Source of the DNA: Treponema sp.
Lineage (GTDB): Bacteria > Spirochaetota > Spirochaetia > Treponematales > Breznakiellaceae
Length of the DNA: 7,635 nt
Assembly (NCBI GenBank): GCA_009785045.1
Contig: WQXC01000079.1
Span: 1 to 7,635 of the forward strand
Direction of reading: 5' to 3'
The position numbers were made by a program, and so were the translations under genes. This document shows positions 6,284 through 7,635 of the stretch, piece by piece. A model generated the notes under the pieces. It was not told the origin of the DNA. It did not search any database and worked only from the letters and a program-made list of their open reading frames with translations. Numbering within the stretch: the stretch's first letter is position 1; each line of letters starts with the position of its first letter.

Positions 6284-6318
6284 AAAAAAAAGAGGAGTAA
6301 GTTGCCTTACTCCTCTTT
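6284..6318 (-). terminator. Intrinsic terminator of pckG
   Basis: A perfect 13-bp inverted repeat, AAAGAGGAGTAAG (6289-6301) and CTTACTCCTCTTT (6306-6318), encloses a 4-base loop. On the minus strand the stem is followed by an unbroken U-run made from the A8 at 6284-6291. It starts 18 bases after the pckG stop, the usual position. On the plus strand only three Ts end the stem before AAATC, so it may also stop readthrough from the PASTA gene, less efficiently. Confidence 0.9.
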
Positions 6319-6336
6319 AAATCAGCTTTCGCTAGT

Positions 6337-7635
6337 TTACTTATTCAAATCACTCTGCAGTTTGTCGAGTAATTCTACAAGTTCTTTAGGCATTCTGTCG
6401 CCGAACTTGGAGTAATGGTTTTCTCTTACGTCTGCGATTTCTGCTTTCCAGCCTTCTACGTCAAGCTTAATAAGTTCTGCCATTACATCTGCGTTTACGC
6501 CGTCTGGTGTGCTTACGCTTCCTGATTTTGGAAGGTTACCAATTGGTGTTTCTACAAAGTTGTCAACGCCGTTGCAGCGGTCAAAAATCCATGCAAGGAC
6601 TCTGGAGTTTTCGCCAAAGCCCGGCCACATAAATTTGCCTTCTGCATTTTTGCGGAACCAGTTAACAAAGAAGATCTTTGGAAGTTTGTCGCCGTTACCT
6701 GCATCCTGTGCCTGTTTGCCAAGCTTAAGCCAATGTGCAAAGTAGTCACCCATGTGGTAACCGCAGAATGGAAGCATTGCAAATGGGTCGCGGCGTACTG
6801 TTCCGGCTCCAGCAATATCAAGAGCTGCTGCTGTAGTTTCTGAACCTGTGATTGAACCCATGAATACACCATGTACCCAGCTCTTACTCTGGTTTACCAA
6901 TGGAATAGTAGTAGCGCGGCGTCCGCCAAAGAGGAATGCGCTTATAGGCACGCCTTTTGGATCTTCCCATTCAGGTGCGATTACCGGGCACTGTGCTGCA
7001 GGCACTGTGAAGCGTGCGTTTGCATGCGCAATCGGGTCGTCGCTTTTTTTGTCGGTTGTTGGTGAAGGTCTTTTGTTTCCTTTCCAGTCAATAATTTCTT
7101 TACCTGGTGCCGGGAAACCAATTTCTTCCCACCAAACGTCATTGTCATCTGTAAGACCGCAGTTGGTGAAAATTGTGTTTTTCTGAATTGCTTTCATGGC
7201 GTTCAGGTTGGAGAATTCGCTTGTTCCGGGAAGTACGCCAAAGAAGCCTGATTCCGGGTTGATTGCATAAAGCTGTCCGTCTTCTTTGAACTTCATCCAG
7301 CAGATGTCGTCTCCGATACATTCAACTTTCCAGCCTGGCAGTGTGGGAACGAGCATAGCAAGGTTTGTCTTGCCGCAGAATGAAGGCAGCGCTGCTGCGA
7401 TGTATTTATGGCTTCCTTTGGGGTCTGTAATTTTGAGAATGAGCATGTGCTCTGCGAGCCAGCCTTCGTCTCTTGCAAGTACCGATGCGATACGAAGCGC
7501 AAGGCACTTTTTGCCAAGAAGGGCGTTTCCGCCGTATCCTGAACCGTATGACCAAATTTCATATGTGTCCGGGAAGTGGCTGATAAACTTTTTGTTTACA
7601 TCCGGTTCGCATGGCCAGCCGGTATCTTTTTCGCC
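6337..7635 (-). CDS. pckG: Phosphoenolpyruvate carboxykinase (GTP), 5'-truncated by window edge
   Basis: This cytoplasmic enzyme interconverts oxaloacetate + GTP with phosphoenolpyruvate + GDP + CO2, linking C4 acids to glycolytic intermediates. In anaerobes it often works in the CO2-fixing direction. The frame is open to the right edge, giving the C-terminal 432 residues of a family usually near 600, so roughly 170-190 N-terminal residues and the promoter lie outside. The ATG at 7446 is internal. Seen in order from the edge: YGSGYGGNALLGKK, the nucleotide-binding loop PSFCGKTNLAM (with the conserved Cys and Lys), IGDDICWMKF (kinase-2 metal site), FGGRRATTIPLV, GSITGSETTAAA, RDPFAMLPFCGYHMGDY and, near the end, NWFRKNAEGKFMWPGFGENSRVL. 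These identify the GTP class rather than the ATP class. The loop has Phe where PSACGKTN is most common. A strong terminator follows, so it is the last or only gene of its transcript. Confidence 0.97.
   Translation of the reverse strand, partial: GEKDTGWPCEPDVNKKFISHFPDTYEIWSYGSGYGGNALLGKKCLALRIASVLARDEGWLAEHMLILKITDPKGSHKYIAAALPSFCGKTNLAMLVPTLPGWKVECIGDDICWMKFKEDGQLYAINPESGFFGVLPGTSEFSNLNAMKAIQKNTIFTNCGLTDDNDVWWEEIGFPAPGKEIIDWKGNKRPSPTTDKKSDDPIAHANARFTVPAAQCPVIAPEWEDPKGVPISAFLFGGRRATTIPLVNQSKSWVHGVFMGSITGSETTAAALDIAGAGTVRRDPFAMLPFCGYHMGDYFAHWLKLGKQAQDAGNGDKLPKIFFVNWFRKNAEGKFMWPGFGENSRVLAWIFDRCNGVDNFVETPIGNLPKSGSVSTPDGVNADVMAELIKLDVEGWKAEIADVRENHYSKFGDRMPKELVELLDKLQSDLNK

Noticed and set aside
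6848..7186. 112-codon plus-strand frame inside pckG
   Set aside because: It is a shadow of the pckG coding sequence, which has conserved motifs throughout this stretch.
7293..7562. 89-codon minus-strand frame overlapping pckG in another frame
   Set aside because: The pckG frame is open through the same stretch and encodes the conserved nucleotide loop, so no frameshift is needed and the other frame is a shadow.

Overview
The window looks like a chromosomal segment from a spirochaete, most likely Treponema or a close relative. The reasons are a PilZ protein built like the spirochaetal PlzA type, a GTP-dependent PEP carboxykinase, and a def–fmt–PASTA gene cluster. The genus is inferred from remembered protein resemblance; no search was run. 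Almost all of the sequence is coding, and no tRNA, rRNA, CRISPR array, insertion sequence or phage gene is visible.

Layout from left to right: (1) lon, a complete or nearly complete LonA protease, runs on + from position 4 to 2448. (2) A two-gene minus-strand unit follows, made of a PilZ c-di-GMP receptor-like gene (3582 to 2749) and a 105-codon gene of unknown function (2742 to 2425). The 3' end of the latter overlaps the 3' end of lon by 24 bp. (3) A compact divergent intergenic region of 82 bp (3583-3664) holds back-to-back sigma70-like promoters. Both have predicted start points on, or next to, the A of the ATG, so both transcripts may be leaderless. (4) A plus-strand unit contains def (3665-4150), fmt (4152-5096, one base after def) and a membrane-anchored PASTA-repeat protein (5137-6141). 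A perfect 10-bp-stem hairpin lies across the fmt stop codon, ahead of the PASTA gene's Shine-Dalgarno. (5) A 195-bp intergenic spacer (6142-6336) holds a long imperfect palindrome resembling a dispersed intergenic repeat, and a strong intrinsic terminator for the gene beyond. (6) pckG runs on the minus strand from beyond the right edge to 6337. Its C-terminal 432 residues are in the window.

How the genes fit together: Fmt formylates initiator Met-tRNA and Def removes the formyl group from finished nascent chains, so the two form one cycle and are co-transcribed and probably translationally coupled. The PASTA protein behind them has a single membrane anchor and an extracytoplasmic PASTA array but no kinase domain, so its role is probably at the cell envelope. 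Lon is general protein quality control, the PilZ protein is a probable second-messenger effector, and PckG links the C4 and C3 pools of central carbon metabolism. Most of the window is ordinary housekeeping sequence. The features most worth a second look are the paired leaderless-type promoters, the fmt/PASTA hairpin, the unexplained C-terminal region of the PASTA protein, the possible truncation of the 105-codon gene, and the palindromic spacer repeat.
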